Origin: Sanderia malayensis
Lineage: Eukaryota > Cnidaria > Scyphozoa > Semaeostomeae > Pelagiidae
Length of the DNA: 64,000 nucleotides
Direction of reading: 5' to 3'
Assembly (NCBI GenBank): GCA_013076295.1
Contig: RQOL01000876.1
Coordinates: 1,302,001 to 1,366,000, forward strand
Shown here: positions 9,701 to 18,804 of the stretch, in pieces
Layout of the letters: the number at the start of each line of letters is the position of its first letter
Numbering within the stretch: position 1 is the first letter of the stretch
Notes under the pieces: model-generated
Database searches by the model: none
Seen by the model: only the letters and a program-made list of their open reading frames with translations
Told to the model about the DNA's origin: nothing
Program-made: the position numbers and the translations under genes

Positions 9701-12115
9701 TTGACAAGGTTTTATTAAAAATATTATGATGCTTACAAGTTGAGCAGTGAGCTTCATCCGTGTTATTTTCGCAATCATTCACTCCGTCGCAATCTTGTTC
9801 GCGTAAGATCAGTTTTGTTTCGCTTTTGCACATTTTATAGACATTACCATATTTCCGAAAGAAGCTTTCTTTGTCTGAAACGAAAAAAATCTCTGCTTAT
9901 TTCACAATTTGTGCATCGCTACACTTGCCCACGGTGTAATGCAGTAATTGGGAGTTAAGTAAACGGAAAGAAATTACAATTGAATGAAGTGAACATACAA
10001 GGCTTGGATATGCCCTTTTTGCAAAGGTCAATACTCAAAAGTTAGTCAATTAATAGTTCAAACTTTAATAGATATGGGTCAAGGGTTGTGGTTCAAGGTA
10101 TCAAGGGTCAAAGGGTCAAGGGTCAAGGGTCAAGGGTCGGTCAAGAAATCAAAGGTTAGTGCATAAAATGAGGAATGCTGGGCTTTTCTCGATTGAAGCT
10201 GTACTTACCGGGACAAACTGCACAGAAATCGGATGTGGAAAGATTCTGACACCAAGGTGTGCGAATAAAACTGTATTTCACTTCATTCATCTCAGTACAG
10301 GAGTAATTGCAACCGTTTGCAAGCCACGATGAGCCGATTGGGGGATTCATGTAACAATTCAAACCAACATCTCTTTGGCAATCTGTAAGAAACAATCAAG
10401 TCAAAGCAAAGAATATTTATGTTTGTTGTTAAGCTTTATTTCTGGGTATACATGTATGGCTGATACCTTTTGAAACGCTTTGGGCTATCTCGTTGCATGA
10501 ACTGCTTGATAAACACGTCTTATATGCATATCCAGGGTAGATCCCATTCAACCTAACCGCATACTTGCAACTTATTACGTTTGTATCAGAACAGGAGCAG
10601 CTCATGCAGAAAGGCATATCTCCAAAGCCAACGAAAGAGGTTTTTCCATTTTCTATTCTTCGATTCTGAAACGTGCAGCCTGAAAAACAAAAAATATTTC
10701 ATTTACCATAACCAATTAGTTTCGATTTTAATGAGCTGGATGAGCTAACAAATGTAGATGCGATAGATATCGAAAGTCCGGTAGATGACCATGGTGCGGC
10801 AGAAATGAATGGGGGAGGGGGGCTAACAAATTTCATCAATTTATGAAAATATCCCAGTTCTAAGTTACGTTTTGGGACTTATTGGCAAAACGCCTCCCCC
10901 TTGGGCCCAAGGTTGCTATGAGCCTCGTTGAATGCACGTTGTGGATTTACTAAGGTGGATTTTGTTTCCTCAAGCTTAATATAAGGAATAGAACTTGTTT
11001 AAGACAAATGATTTCAGAGATAAATTTGGAGCTGTGTAAACTGAACTGTGGCTATAATGCTTTAGGGGAAGATCATAGAAACATGTCCATGGTTATGAAA
11101 CTCTCAAATATCAACTGACTAACCAACCACCTGAAAGAGATTACAAGGGCTGATTGCATACGGGACTTAACGTACATACGGGACATAAATTACATGAACA
11201 TTGCAGTGGTCAGCAAAATTGTTTCAGCTTGGACGCAGACCCTTCTATACATAGGACATTTCTGTAACCTCTTCAGCACAGTAGATCGTTACAAGGGAAA
11301 CCTCCTTATGAAAGGCAAGGATCTGTCACAATGGAAACAACCCCCTTCTCTCCCTCCATTAGCTTATTTACCTTGCGATGATATCGGGGTGACAGCTTCA
11401 ATTATCAGCAATAGCAATCCTGCAAGAATTAAAACACCCGTTGTACAAATTTCGAATAGCGAATAAATTTTTTTATATTCAAAAGCCTAAAATTGTATAA
11501 ACATAAAATATAGTTCTCTGCTTGTCACAGAGAACTATATTTTATGTTGATAACAGATGTTTATAGCTGATAGTAGACAATGACGGACAATCATTGACAA
11601 TCATAAACTATTATTGACAATCATTGACAATCATAAAATATCATAGTTGATCATGGAGACAAGAAAATGCAATTGTACCACCATAAACAATCATTATTCG
11701 CATTTTGTTGAAAGAATTAAGAAACGACAGTACTATTTAAGAGTTTGGTTTTTGAAAAAAAATGCTTCTAATGTCTTAATTCAAAATCACATTTGAGCGA
11801 GATGTGCTTTACAGAGGAATTTCTGTAGAGTCTCCCTTCCTGGCAATTTTGACTTTATAATTTATTTTTGCTTCAGTTTCAATCGCTCTTAACTGAAGTT
11901 TCTAATAAATAGGGAACAATCTTGGTCATTTTGAATGCAAGTGCGAAATATCGAGACTGTACGATTTTGTTCACTAGAATTGCTTTTCGCTGTCCTAAAA
12001 TATTCTCGGAAAGCATCCTTGTTAAAAGAAATGACAGCAAATATAAAAGCAAGTAAATGAATATGGCAATATTACCAGCTTGCAGAGCAAATATATATAA
12101 TTTCTTCTTCGCCAT
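226..12115 (-). CDS. Copy A: VWC/LDLa adhesion-type 7TM receptor, nonsense codon after TM2
   Basis: Multi-exon cell-surface receptor of the secretin/adhesion (family B) 7TM class. Exons, 5' to 3' (high to low coordinates): 12115-12076, 11419-11372, 10679-10467, 10382-10209, 9874-9737, 9466-9260, an uncertain 94-nt exon near 8942-8849, 8336-8148, 7681-7634, 7537-7464, 6842-6770, 5036-4998, 4650-4576, 4370-4296, 4117-3975, 3108-2994, 2893-2740, 2136-2070, 1970-1910, 1666-1575, 1273-1147, 749-681, 594-490, 306-226. All have AG/GT borders and phases agree except around the 94-nt exon. The family hallmark is the TM3 segment ATFSWMLVEGINLF. The TM2 exon ends in TGA where B and C have AGG, so the protein should stop after TM2 unless the codon is bypassed. 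Function and ligand cannot be told from sequence. Confidence 0.75.
926..970. repeat. 45-bp near-perfect palindrome, copy A
   Basis: Arms of 22 bp around one central base: ACAGTGAACTCTATATAAGA on the left is mirrored by TCTTATATAGAGCTCACTGT on the right, with one arm mismatch. It lies in the intron between the TM6-7 exon and the tail exon. Equivalent palindromes are at 16736-16780 and 39467-39511. Copy D lacks it. Confidence 0.85.
1147..1273 (-). CDS. Copy A exon 20: TM6 and TM7
   Basis: A 127-nt exon, phase 2 in, phase 0 out. It reads STTKAFMTLIPILGVIEIL, then GFGIESSPVVVGYLYIIING, ending at CLV before the donor gtacgt. The PxLG motif in TM6 and the aromatic/Asn-Gly pattern in TM7 fit the family. 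Reading past the donor gives a short unspliced tail ending in a stop, which I reject. Confidence 0.78.
1575..2136 (-). CDS. Copy A exons 17-19: TM4, ECL2 and TM5
   Basis: Exon 2070-2136 starts inside GWG and reads GLPLLSFVIAIASKSD (TM4). Exon 1910-1970 gives GCISLGTIRWFFRGPVAILL, with the ECL2 cysteine, a Trp and the TM5 proline. Exon 1575-1666 gives VNFVLFCLILWFILKN then SSSQRLKTSPQKLR (TM5 and ICL3). Phases 1-2, 2-0 and 0-2 close exactly. The same three exons occur in B, C and partly D. Confidence 0.82.
2370..2475. mobile_element. Fragment of the same C-rich MITE family
   Basis: Contains cgtaagccctcgattaag and G/C-rich runs like those inside 3344-3798, 36360-36465 and 57148-57250. I cannot define its ends. 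Confidence 0.4.
2740..2893 (-). CDS. Copy A exon 16: ECL1 and TM3
   Basis: A 154-nt exon, phase 0 in, phase 1 out. It begins GICTTFIIIQYCSSM with the conserved TM3 cysteine, then ATFSWMLVEGINLF and FQTRWTNHKVYAAIGWG. The FSWMLVEG and GWG motifs are the clearest family-B/adhesion GPCR signatures in the gene. Orthologues: 25915-26068 (B), 42029-42182 (C). Confidence 0.88.
2994..3108 (-). CDS. Copy A exon 15: ICL1 and TM2, ending in a stop codon
   Basis: A 115-nt exon, phase 2 in, phase 0 out: FFIHKNLFVARIISTFIY then VLGSWIERDLKKK. The IHKNLF motif at the start of TM2 is typical of the family. Its last codon, at 2994-2996, is TGA directly before the GT donor. B has AGG at 26554-26556 and C has AGG at 42402-42404. 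Confidence 0.75.
3344..3798. mobile_element. MITE-like inverted-repeat element, copy A specific
   Basis: The ends are inverted copies: GTAAATTCTCTTTTTAGCCC at 3348 and its complement ending near 3796 (gctaaaaagagaatttacgg), flanked by TA. Its interior is full of agcccccc/ttaagcccc tracts. Copies B and C have the uninterrupted intron (gcacatatatgattcaag), so it inserted after duplication. Confidence 0.72.
3975..4117 (-). CDS. Copy A exon 14: TM1
   Basis: A 143-nt exon, phase 0 in, phase 2 out. Basic stretch VKLKVKKKALDTHIR, then the hydrophobic segment ISFAMISLVALIIAVILLFG, TM1 of the 7TM domain. Orthologous exons: 27079-27221 (B), 43557-43699 (C). Confidence 0.78.
4296..4370 (-). CDS. Copy A exon 13 (downstream duplicate), juxtamembrane
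   Basis: A 75-nt phase 0-0 exon reading ERGPKRGIIMLGLSNGTN then ERNQSIK. Using both duplicates or either one keeps the frame, so copy A could make alternative juxtamembrane stalks. This is where a GPS would be expected; no paired Cys or HLTxF is visible in either duplicate. Confidence 0.62.
4576..4650 (-). CDS. Copy A exon 13 (upstream duplicate), juxtamembrane
   Basis: A 75-nt phase 0-0 exon reading ERGSKSEITVIGFSN then NTRNQSIE, just before TM1. It is one of two tandem copies in gene A, each with its own acceptor (tttataag) and donor (gtatgttta). B and C have a single version (27400-27477 and 43867-43941). Confidence 0.62.
4998..5036 (-). CDS. Copy A exon 12: 13-codon ectodomain exon
   Basis: Phase 0-0 micro-exon reading KYTLQGTDIDSLQ, with acceptor ttcttcag and donor gtaaaa. 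Nearly the same in B (27815-27853) and C (44288-44326). Confidence 0.65.
5353..6746. mobile_element. 1.4-kb element with 11-bp terminal inverted repeats, copy A specific
   Basis: TGACTCGCGAC at 5353-5363 is perfectly inverted at 6736-6746. B and C have short uninterrupted intron at this place (tttcaaaataaaaatgg in B), so it is an insertion. It has a run of acidic/Ser-rich codons near 5815-5875 and a (CACAGA)n tract, but no ORF I recognise. I see no clear target duplication. It is probably a non-autonomous DNA transposon. Confidence 0.6.
6639..6687. repeat. (CACAGA)n microsatellite
   Basis: About eight head-to-tail hexamers. The minus-strand Cys-Val ORF across it is an artefact of the repeat. 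Confidence 0.95.
6770..7681 (-). CDS. Copy A exons 9-11: GAIN-position region
   Basis: Three small exons: 7634-7681 (AISNILEAPRLCNEAD), 7464-7537 (starts ARYGLYFMLNLF) and 6770-6842 (ends EYHSRFLQDILYPPD). Phases 0-0, 0-2 and 2-0 match each other and match the orthologous exons in B (29319-29366, 29172-29233, 28158-28233) and C (45125-45172, 44988-45043, 44645-44714). Length of the middle exon varies by multiples of three among copies (74, 62, 56 nt), so sequence here is loosely constrained. Confidence 0.66.
8148..8336 (-). CDS. Copy A exon 8: GAIN-position ectodomain exon
   Basis: A 189-nt exon open in all three full copies. It reads ELSIDNVTAVMLRENAWQLY then AVSQKRSIQLATVLIEKA. Conservation of reading frame with many synonymous differences among copies makes it clearly coding. 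Position and helical character fit the membrane-distal part of a GAIN-like domain; family assignment is inferred from position only. Ends in phase 0 at CAG|gtgaga. Confidence 0.68.
8849..8942 (-). CDS. Uncertain conserved 94-nt exon of copy A (exon 7)
   Basis: The segment reading DLYHDNVKWSILAKAGLLSM is conserved at 30246-30339 (B) and 47899-47992 (C), always 94 nt between AG and GT. In A the last codon is TGA where B and C have GGA; A alone has another possible donor, gtaccg, at 8865-8866 that would remove it. The reading phase of this exon does not fit either neighbour in a simple model, so a missed small exon or non-coding conservation is possible. Confidence 0.35.
9260..9466 (-). CDS. Copy A exon 6: ectodomain exon leading into the GAIN-position region
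   Basis: A 207-nt, phase 1-1 exon reading CGDLNTKAKVEMLALKF, then DYCKSIVEKVMKK and YLPCFHVNPHWK. Open in copy A. The same exon is frameshifted in B (extra bases near 30612) and one base short in C (48166-48371, 206 nt). No domain recognised; its place after LDLa suggests the start of the helical part of a GAIN-like region. Confidence 0.65.
9737..9874 (-). CDS. Copy A exon 5: LDL-receptor class A module
   Basis: A 138-nt, phase 1-1 exon. It carries the LDLa calcium-binding core CDGVNDCENNTDEAHC preceded by an upstream cysteine (KMC). The module looks short: I count fewer than the usual six cysteines inside this exon, and a further Cys is created at the junction with exon 6 (T|GT). LDLa modules in GPCR ectodomains normally act in protein binding or receptor assembly. 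Confidence 0.8.
10101..10138. repeat. AAGGGTC heptamer tandem repeat in the copy A intron
   Basis: Five or so near-perfect copies of tcaaggg between exons 5 and 4. Shorter related runs are at the same place in B (about 31380-31455) and C (about 48955-49025), so the repeat has expanded differently in each unit. Confidence 0.85.
10209..10382 (-). CDS. Copy A exon 4: second Cys-rich ectodomain module
   Basis: A 174-nt, phase 1-1 exon. It reads DCQRDVGLNCYMNPPIGSSW, then NGCNYSCTEMNE, and ends near FCAVCPG. Six or more cysteines suggest a compact disulfide-bonded module. I do not recognise the family. In copy B one cysteine (in NYSCT) is replaced by Tyr. Confidence 0.68.
10467..10679 (-). CDS. 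Copy A exon 3: VWC-like cysteine module
   Basis: A 213-nt, phase 1-1 exon starting CTFQNRRIENGK and containing CMSCSCSDTNVISC, the C-x2-C-x-C...C signature of von Willebrand C-type modules, followed by a linker ending EIAQSVSK. Likely extracellular. The exon and its flanking introns look identical to the copy C counterpart. Confidence 0.75.
11372..12115 (-). CDS. Copy A signal-peptide exons 1 and 2
   Basis: Exon 1 coding part is 12076-12115 (start ATG at 12113-12115) and ends in phase 1 at G|gtaata. Exon 2 is 11372-11419, with acceptor ttgcag and donor gtaaataag. Joined they give MAKKKLYIFALQAG followed by LLLLIIEAVTPISSQ: a basic n-region and hydrophobic core, a good secretion signal. Reading straight through the first donor gives a longer membrane-like ORF that breaks in copy B, which supports the spliced model. 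The same pair occurs in copies B and C. Confidence 0.72.
11575..11650. repeat. Decamer-like tandem repeat (tgacaatcat)
   Basis: Irregular array of gacaatcat/tgacaatcat words in the intron between exons 1 and 2. Counterparts occur at about 33740-33770 (B) and 50405-50490 (C). Confidence 0.75.
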
Positions 12116-12750
12116 CTTTTTTCGGGTATTGTTGCAAAGTTGAATTTCTATCAGTTTGCTTATCCACCTGCAAGCAAAGCTTTTTGTCAGGTAAGCTTGT
12201 AAGGAACTTAATTTTTTAGAGTTAAGCCAAAAAGTGTCGTTGGTTCTTGTAAATTCTTTGATTTACATTCAAAAATCTAAAATTGTTTTTAATCAGGGCT
12301 TAATGCAACTTGAAGTCATACGTTTTTATATTGTCTGTTATTATAAAAAATTGGTTATTCAAAACAACGTGTTTTCCAAGCCGAACTGGCATAGCTCAGC
12401 AACTGAAGTTGGAAATATTTTGACAGCAGAATTGTCGAAGACATTTAATCCGAGAAGGGAAGTATACCAGGGAAACTATTGGAGAAATGAAACACAGTTT
12501 TTAGAAACGTTCTTAGGCATATCATGCTTTTATGCCGTTATTAACTGTTAGGCTAGACTTAGCGAATACAGTGGCACTACGGCCTCGCCAACGCGCAATG
12601 CCAAATGTGGAGAACATCGGCAAAACCTTTGGAAAAACAAAACCAGACAAAGACAAAAACAGAGGCGAGGCCCCTTAAGTTTTCAGCAGTTTTAGATCCA
12701 TAACCCAGATCCACAACCCAGCTCAAGGCAATGCGAAGACCTATGAAGAA

Positions 12751-12850
12751 TGTATGTATGTATGTAGATATGTAGGTATGTAGGTATGTAGGTATGTATG
12801 TATGTATGTATGTATGTATGTATGTATGTATGTATGTATGTATGTATGTA
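12751..12850. repeat. (TATG)n tetranucleotide array
   Basis: Long tract of gtatgtatgtatg directly before the nonamer array. Not present in the B or C flanks. Confidence 0.95.
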
Positions 12851-12876
12851 TATATATGTATATATATGTATATATG

Positions 12877-13028
12877 TATAGTATGTATAGTATGTATAGT
12901 ATGTATAGTATGTATAGTATGTATAGTATGTATAGTATGTATAGTATGTATAGTATGTATAGTATGTATAGTATGTATAGTATGTATAGTATGTATAGTA
13001 TGTATAGTATGTATAGTATGTATAGTAT
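12877..13028. repeat. TATAGTATG nonamer minisatellite, about 17 copies
   Basis: Nearly perfect 9-bp head-to-tail repeats. Because 9 is a multiple of three, all frames on both strands stay open and give repeated tripeptides (HTI, MYS, VCI); these are not proteins. Likely grown from the adjoining TATG tract. Confidence 0.96.
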
Positions 13029-14480
13029 TCATGTATTTATGTATGTATGTATATATGGATAATAGATATTCAAGCAAGCGCAGTGAGCTAATCAATTGTA
13101 CGTTGTATACTCAGGCAAGCAGAACGAGCTCACCCGGAGCGAGCCAACTCATTGCACGTGAGATACTCATGCGAGCGTAACGAGTCAGTCATGTCCCCGC
13201 ATTCTCTCATAGGAGTTACAAATGCACCGTCATGGCTCGAGTTTTATTTTTCATGCTTTCTGATCTCTGATCCGTTCTGTCAGTTTTTCATTGTTCCCTG
13301 TTAATTCTTTTCATGCTCCCTTGTAACCTTTTCAAATTTGGAGTATCTTTTTTTGTTCCCTGGAACTCCTAATATAATGCAAGATCACTATATACGAGCC
13401 ACAGAGTCTTGGATTTTTAAAATAAGCTCGAAAACATCATATTTGATGCCATCAGACTCACAGAAGTCGAACCAAAGGATACAAAACAGAGGATTCTGCG
13501 CTACAATAGACATGTTGTCTACTAGATACGCGGGAATATAGGTTCAAGCAAAACGAAGTAGGACTTATCGTCAATACTTCGCTCTGCAATCTAAGAAGAA
13601 ATCAACGCAGTGTGGGGTGAAAACATAGTGATGCCGGTGGAACAACGCTTATTGACTTCGCCGTCAGACGCAAACTCAAAATGATGAATACATTCTACGA
13701 GAAGAAATCCCCAAAAACGTTGGACCGGGATCTCCTCAAACGGCTAGGCCAAGAATGAAATTCGAACAAACCAGAGTTTTTTACAGACGTCTCAGTTCTC
13801 TACTTGTCTTTCCGAACTTAGGCAGTGTTGATCATCAGTTTCCAGGTCTGCACATCCATCACTTTCAACACAGAGCTTGAGAGATTGAAAATAGTTGATC
13901 GAAAAAAGCCAAGCCCAGATGCACTAAACAACAGAAAAGATGAGTTCTAACTTCACTTATCCAGAAGATTCGAGAACATGCTTTAGCTTAACGATTAAAT
14001 GGCAACGCTTTAGACCTTGAATGTAAAGGCTCCTCGTGCTTTCTCAACCTGCAGTTGACATTGCTGGAAAAACTCAAAGAATGTGACGAAACGATGACCA
14101 TTTCGTCTCTGATGAGACGAAATGGCTCACAGTGAAAGATCGAACAATGAAGAGTGGCGGTACTTACATCAAAAGAATTTAGTACATTGAAACGCTTGAA
14201 AGATGATGAAAGATGAAAGAACAATGTTTATTTGCAAGAAGCATAACAACAGGAAGTAGTGAAATAGAAACACTGATAAAAGCGAAGCTACCTTTACGCT
14301 GCACTATTTTATTTTCACCTCAGTAATGAATAAGGTGTTTTATAAAAAGCAAAGCAACTCAAATTGAGGATATACTGCCTGGTACGCTTACCTAACTTAC
14401 CTGGCAAAGGAACTTTGTCCTTTCAAGTCATCGTTACTTTCGAAGATTTCAAGAAAAGTTAATGCAAAACGGCTGTCTCA

Positions 14481-14979
14481 GGCCCCGTTTACACAGTACT
14501 GGTCAAGTTTTTAGCCGTTTAAGTTTTTGTACCAATAGGTGTACCGGTCAAATATTTATACGGATATGTCTCGTGTTTTACGCAATGACTTTTGCCAGCC
14601 GGCTTTCTTTGATCGTAACGTGCACTATGCTTTTTCATAAATCTTTGGCACAAAGTTGAATTAGTTGTTTGTGTTGTGAGTGAAATGAATTGTCGTCTTG
14701 ATTTCTATAAAATTTACGATTGCTTATTTTTATTTCTGAAAGGTAAGCCTCGTCGTAAATAACAATAATTGCTTTTAAATTTTGTGACCGTTTTCCTGGC
14801 ATTTTCACATCTTTATGAATCCGTACAAATATTTGTCCTGATAAAAGCATTTATACGGTGCCGTACAAATATTTTTCCGCAATTTTCAATCCCACCTTGG
14901 CTAAAAGCTTCACCACCGGTAAAGATTTTAGCCAGACTTGAGAGGCTAAAAGCTTCACCGCTACCATGTAAACGGAGTC
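14481..14979. mobile_element. hAT-like MITE in the copy A 5' flank
   Basis: The ends are inverted: GGCCCCGTTTACACAG at the left and its relative GACTCCGTTTACATGG read from the right. Internal gctaaaagcttcacc words are repeated. The same element is at 52889-53345 in the copy C flank and is missing at the matching site in B (near 35990). Confidence 0.65.
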
Positions 14980-16491
14980 TTGCAAGGCTACTTTGAAATT
15001 AAATGCGTTGATACGAAAAGTGCTTAGGTCTATATAGCATTGGTAATTCGAGGAATTTTTTGCTTCCTTATGAGTTGGTTATGGTTATAGCTGTTTTTCA
15101 TTAATTATTAACATATTTTGTTTTTGCTTATTTCATTCTTTTTGCAAGGTGAACATCCATACATCCGTACCATGATATGCAGTTGCTATGAAATTGAAAT
15201 GCAAATTACTTTCGACACGCAGCATAACAATTTTAAAAATTGCTGGCTTTAAAAGGCCTACTGCAATCAACAATTACCTTCCTGTTTTCGCAAAAAATGA
15301 AATTTCAAGTTTTACTGATTTCTTTGGTGCCTGTTTTGTTTTTATTCAATCCTAATAAGTATACGAAATATTGTATTATTGTATTTATCACTATCCATGT
15401 TAACATTTTACTTCCAATATAACATAGTACTAGCATAATTAACTGATGATATAACTTTAATTCTGCTTTGTTAGATATAGGGCTTGCCACTTATATCTCT
15501 AAGCCTGAAAGTTTGTAAACCAAAATGTTTGCTGCCATTCTTTTGCATTTGGCTCACAAAGCAAATAACGAGAAAATGTGAAACCCGGGCCATTGCTATC
15601 GATAAACGAAGTACATCTTCTCCGCTAGTCGATTCATTTACGGTAATTAGAGTTATCAATTTTTATTCCATACGATAAATACATTAACTTGTAAAAATTT
15701 CGGAGACCGAAATTTTACTCTTGAATAATAAGGTTACACGCTTTTTTATAAGAAACCGACTTCTGAGATGAGAAAATATTAAGAAACTGCAGAAATATGA
15801 AATATTCAAAACATTGTACAATGTGAGTGGCATTTTGGGCAGATATCAATTTTTATCAAGCTCCTTGAGCAATTTCGGTCATTTTTGGCAATAGTTAGTA
15901 ACGACAACATTAGTTAAAATGATATAGATTTGATTGCAATAAATTTTCTTCATGATTATGTCAATTTTTATCCAAGCAGTAGCTCTTTTGCAATTTAATT
16001 AAAAAAACATTTGATAAAATCATACCATTTCATTTCCAAGCTTAATTTCTTATAAAAATAGCGTGTAGTCGACATTTCATTATTTAATCCTTGATAAATA
16101 TAAGCTTTAGATTAATAATTATAATCTTTTTTGACGATAAAATTGCGTGCATGATATTTTTTTACAACCTTGTGTCATAAACAAAAGCCTTGTTGTCATT
16201 GGGAACCGTTGTCGAAAATGAAACTGCTGAAGATTTGTCCATCTAAAATGAAAATTCAAAATTTTAATTAAGGAAATATTTGAACAAGAGTGAGGTGTGG
16301 AAAATTCTGCTAATGAATTATTCCTCGTTATCACGTTCCTTTGTTGATTCACCCGTCTGTTCTAGGGGCTTTTCAATTTTCTTTCATTAACAACTTCCAT
16401 GCAACCAGCAAATTGACTCATGTAAAATTACTTATTATTGGGATTTGTTCAAATTAGCAATTGAAACTCATGAATTTCTAATGATATTCAC

Positions 16492-17901
16492 ATGTTCATT
16501 GCTGAAGTATTGCTTCGATTTCTTGCGTCTTTGTTGAAACTTCTGAACTGCTTCTTTCACCTGCAACAACAGTTTAATAGACCATTAGATCATTACCAGT
16601 TAGTGGGGCGGAGAGGAGGGTCGCTGTGGTATGTCACGTTATTCCATGCTGAACCTTACAATTTTCTCTGTAGCCTTGTCGAATCAACAAGAATCGCACA
16701 GTGAAAAGGTGGAAATCAAAGTTTATTTTTTTGGGACAGTGAACTCTATATAAGAGGACTTCTTATATAGAGCTCACTGTGTTGGGGTGAACCATTATTT
16801 ACCTGGGGGTCATTAAAACAATGCATGATGGGGAAGAGTAGACCCTGTAAAAATAAAAATGGATTTTTATGTTAACAAAGTGAAATTATATTTTCTCAAG
16901 ACTAATTTAGAAGGATTGTGTGTTCTCGATACAAATTCACTGGATAAATTGAATATTGCCAAACGTACAACAAGACATCCATTGATTATGATGTAAAGAT
17001 AGCCAATCACAACAGGGCTGCTTTCGATAACAAAACCAAGTATTTCTGTTACACCAAGTATTGGTATTAGCGTCATGAATGCTCTTGTTGTCGATCTGAT
17101 AGAAGAAAAGGGAAGTTGCTGGCCTAAGTCTGGCAACATGTGTGAAGTGAACGACAACTTAATTGTCGTAGGATAGTAGCTACTTTCCGTATTATGTTCT
17201 ATACTTGTGCAGACTAATAAATACGATTACTATTTTTATAAATGGCGTTTATTAAATTGGCGTTTATGTAGATACATGTTTAAAAATGTGGCGCTTAATA
17301 AATTTTTTGTTGAATTAAGAGGCGTTTATTAGAAAAAATAGGTTTATATTGGAAGCATTACTGTGTTTGCAAGATGGACACAAGGAGAAATAGGTGAACC
17401 TGAGTTTTTGAGGTGATGTCTTCAAGCGCTGAGATGAGGAAATGTTTTTGAGAATAAACCAAAGAATCAAACAGAAAAGCACAAAGTTGACCTGAAAATA
17501 AAAGCAAATTGCAATGAGGCTTTGATATCGCAATTTGAGAATTTGTATAATTAACTACGTTGCTTGAAGTATGAAAATAATTGTTCTTGCAATGCATTTT
17601 GGAGTAAATTCAATTGGATATATTTGGACGTGAATGATGATAAATGAATGACGAAAGCTTTTGCATACCCCGAGGAGAATTGCAACAGGACCTCTGAAAA
17701 ACCATCTAATTGTTCCCAATGAAATGCATCTAAAAAGTAATCGATGAAACAAGTTTGAGCTTTCTAGCTAGCAGTTGAAATTTTTAATGAATTTTAAACA
17801 GTGTAAATAAAAATGAGGAACTGATGAAACATACCCAGGACTTTGCAAAAAGACATCCGATTTAGACGCGATTGCAACGATAAACGATAAAAGAGGTAAT
17901 C
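16492..17901 (-). CDS. Copy B exons 17-21: TM4-TM7 and first tail exon
   Basis: 17835-17901 (GLPLLSFIVAIASKSD), 17669-17729 (ECL2), 17400-17491 (TM5), 16969-17095 (TM6-7, PILGVTEILGFVIESS) and 16492-16560 (basic tail). Phases match copy A. These remain open although separated from the 5' exons by the composite insertion. Confidence 0.75.
16736..16780. repeat. 45-bp palindrome, copy B
   Basis: Same position and design as 926-970. One internal base differs (gaggac versus gaagac). Confidence 0.85.
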
Positions 17902-18519
17902 CTTCGAGAAACAAGACGATTAAAGCGATTAGCAAGCTATTGACATCACTATTAGATTGTTTGTATGGGCTTAATCGAGGACTTACGATAAAGTTGTCTC
18001 CAGTTTTCGAGGGAGCAATTATTGACAAATGCATGTCGTCAGGAAAAGTAATCATAGGAAGAAAAAAGAAGTATGGCGACTTAAAGTGCTAATGCAACGA
18101 AATTTGAAATATCAATTTTTTTTATTTTACGATCAACTATCAGCAACGATCAGTTTAATGAGATTTTGACGTGCATCTGACAAGTATAAGTTACTTTAAT
18201 TTCACCTTGAATCAGGCCACTTTTTGCGAAAAATGTCGCAACGCTGTGACGTCACAGTGATAACCCAAAATATTTTTCCTAATAGAAGTCAATGGATTTT
18301 TTCGAACGTTGTCTGAATATTTTAACAATTCCACTCAGGGTGGAAATATTTGAGCTCCGGCTGAACCACCATAAGGGCGAATCTTTTAGCCGTTGTTCTG
18401 AAAACAGTTTGTGTCATTTTGTTTAAAGTTAGAGACACAATCTAAGTTTGAAAATGGGCGCCTCCGAAAAAATGTGACCTCATCCCGCGTCGCAAATGTT
18501 GCTTCGAGTTACTGTGGAA

Positions 18520-18804
18520 CATAGGCGCCGAGTTTTACTTTTCCCAGGGGAGGGGGGGGCTCAAAATTAAAAAGAAATTGGACAAATAAAAAGGTAGAAA
18601 AATTCCCTGATAAAAACATTGCAATAAAACAGATATAACATCATGGTCTACAGTATCATCAGTTCAATTCTTTGATTACTGTTTCTTCAATGAAATAAAT
18701 GTGTTTTTTCAGATCCTAAGCAAAATTCCCAGGGGAGGCCGAGCCCCCATAAAAGATTCCAGGAGGGCACTAGCCCCCAAGCCCCCACGTAGTCGGAGCC
18801 TATG
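18520..18804. mobile_element. 285-bp hAT-like MITE with 8-bp target duplication
   Basis: Ends CATAGGC/GCCTATG with C/G-rich subterminal runs (ctagcccccaagccccc). It is flanked by ctgtggaa (18512-18519) and ctatggaa (18805-18812), 7 of 8 bases alike, as expected of an ageing hAT target duplication. Confidence 0.65.

Larger units (their letters stand above)
12116..15950. other. Region between the copy A start and the copy B 3' end
   Basis: No convincing coding exon. It is the duplicated 5' flank of the receptor unit, with homologous stretches in 34253-38390 and 50965-60740. It holds two simple-sequence arrays, a hAT-like MITE (14481-14979) and a copy-A remnant around 13330-13560 similar to 51680-51900. 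An untranslated first exon or promoter may be here, but I see no sequence that proves one. Confidence 0.6.

Noticed and set aside
10101..10138. Possible CRISPR-like or telomere-like array from regular AAGGGTC repeats
   Set aside because: Repeats are directly adjacent without spacers and lie in an intron; a simple tandem repeat explains them.
11879..12076. Membrane-like reading past exon 1 (IAIFIYLLLYLLSFLL...)
   Set aside because: This is intron 1 read through the GT donor. The frame hits a stop in copy B, and splicing to exon 2 gives a better signal peptide conserved in all copies.
12577..13095. Minus-strand 172-codon ORF of HTI repeats and plus-strand VCI/MYS repeat ORFs
   Set aside because: They are translations of the TATG and nonamer arrays; a 9-bp unit keeps every frame open. 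No homologous protein in the B or C flanks.
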